Below are positions 5,957 through 6,037 of a stretch of 6,037 nucleotides of DNA, piece after piece. Numbering within the stretch: the first letter of the stretch is position 1; each line of letters opens with the position of its first letter. This stretch comes from Bacteroidota bacterium. Lineage in GTDB: Bacteria > Bacteroidota > Bacteroidia > Chitinophagales > LD1. A program made the position numbers and the translations under genes. The notes under the pieces were generated by a model. That model was not told the origin of the DNA. It did not search any database and saw only the letters and a program-made list of their open reading frames with translations. The stretch spans positions 1 through 6,037 of the forward strand of contig JAFDYP010000130.1 in the NCBI GenBank assembly GCA_018267355.1, given 5' to 3'.

Positions 5957-6037
5957 ATGAACAAACGCGCCTCCTTTCCAGCGCTGGTCGTCTTTATTCT
6001 CTTCGCTCTGCTACCCGGCATCGTCTCTGCTACGCAC
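5957..6037 (+). CDS. N-terminus of an exported protein, cut by the window edge
   Basis: From ATG 5957 the frame stays open to the last base, giving 27 residues: a basic start (MNKRAS), a hydrophobic core (FPALVVFILFALLPGIV) and the small-residue cleavage site SATH, a clear Sec signal peptide with cutting expected after Ser-Ala. Large Bacteroidota surface proteins with gliding-motility-associated (type IX secretion) C-terminal domains often begin their mature part with Ala-Thr-His, so this could be one of them, but 27 residues cannot settle it. The 114-bp gap and possible promoter before it suggest it is not part of the efflux operon. Confidence 0.65.
   Translation, partial: MNKRASFPALVVFILFALLPGIVSATH

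Noticed and set aside
5422..6021. Minus-strand open frame of 199 codons over the adaptor's 3' end and the next gene
   Set aside because: It is antisense to both the conserved adaptor C-terminus and a good signal peptide, and its Ser/Leu/Val-rich content is typical of a shadow.

Overview
The window looks like a stretch of a Bacteroidota chromosome, most likely of the Chitinophagaceae/Sphingobacteria type. The signs are start codons with A-rich leaders and no Shine-Dalgarno sequence, one good Bacteroidota -7 promoter element (TACTTTTG, 3023-3030), the TolC-then-adaptor gene order common in this phylum, and a closing signal peptide that ends in Ala-Thr-His. Base composition is moderate, roughly half GC by eye. 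The lineage is inferred, not proven.

Layout. Positions 1-227 hold the 3' end of a plus-strand gene of unknown function, followed by a clean intrinsic terminator (255-280). A DinB-superfamily gene (324-854, plus) comes next. Between it and the next gene lie two tandem palindromes (867-891 and 925-947) and a strong minus-strand terminator (983-1018). Two minus-strand genes follow: a small unrecognised protein of 101 residues (1081-1386) and an integral-membrane sterol reductase of the ERG4/ERG24 family, very close to 7-dehydrocholesterol reductase (1551-2870, ORF open to 2915). A 180-bp divergent intergenic region (2871-3050) separates this from a plus-strand operon with a TolC-family outer-membrane protein (3051-4484, TTG start) and a periplasmic adaptor (4493-5842). 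The last 81 bases encode the signal peptide of a secreted protein that runs off the window (5957 onward).

How the genes work together. The TolC protein and the adaptor should form the outer-membrane and periplasmic parts of one tripartite efflux or secretion machine. Their inner-membrane pump is not encoded here: the gene after the adaptor is an exported protein behind a 114-bp gap. The sterol reductase is the most remarkable gene, since sterol Delta7-reduction is a eukaryotic activity and most Bacteroidota make no sterols. Its sequence recalls the plant enzyme (DWF5) more than the animal one, which suggests transfer between domains or use of host or dietary sterols. Nothing in the window links it functionally to the efflux genes beyond divergent adjacency. 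There is no CRISPR array, tRNA, rRNA, transposase or phage gene.
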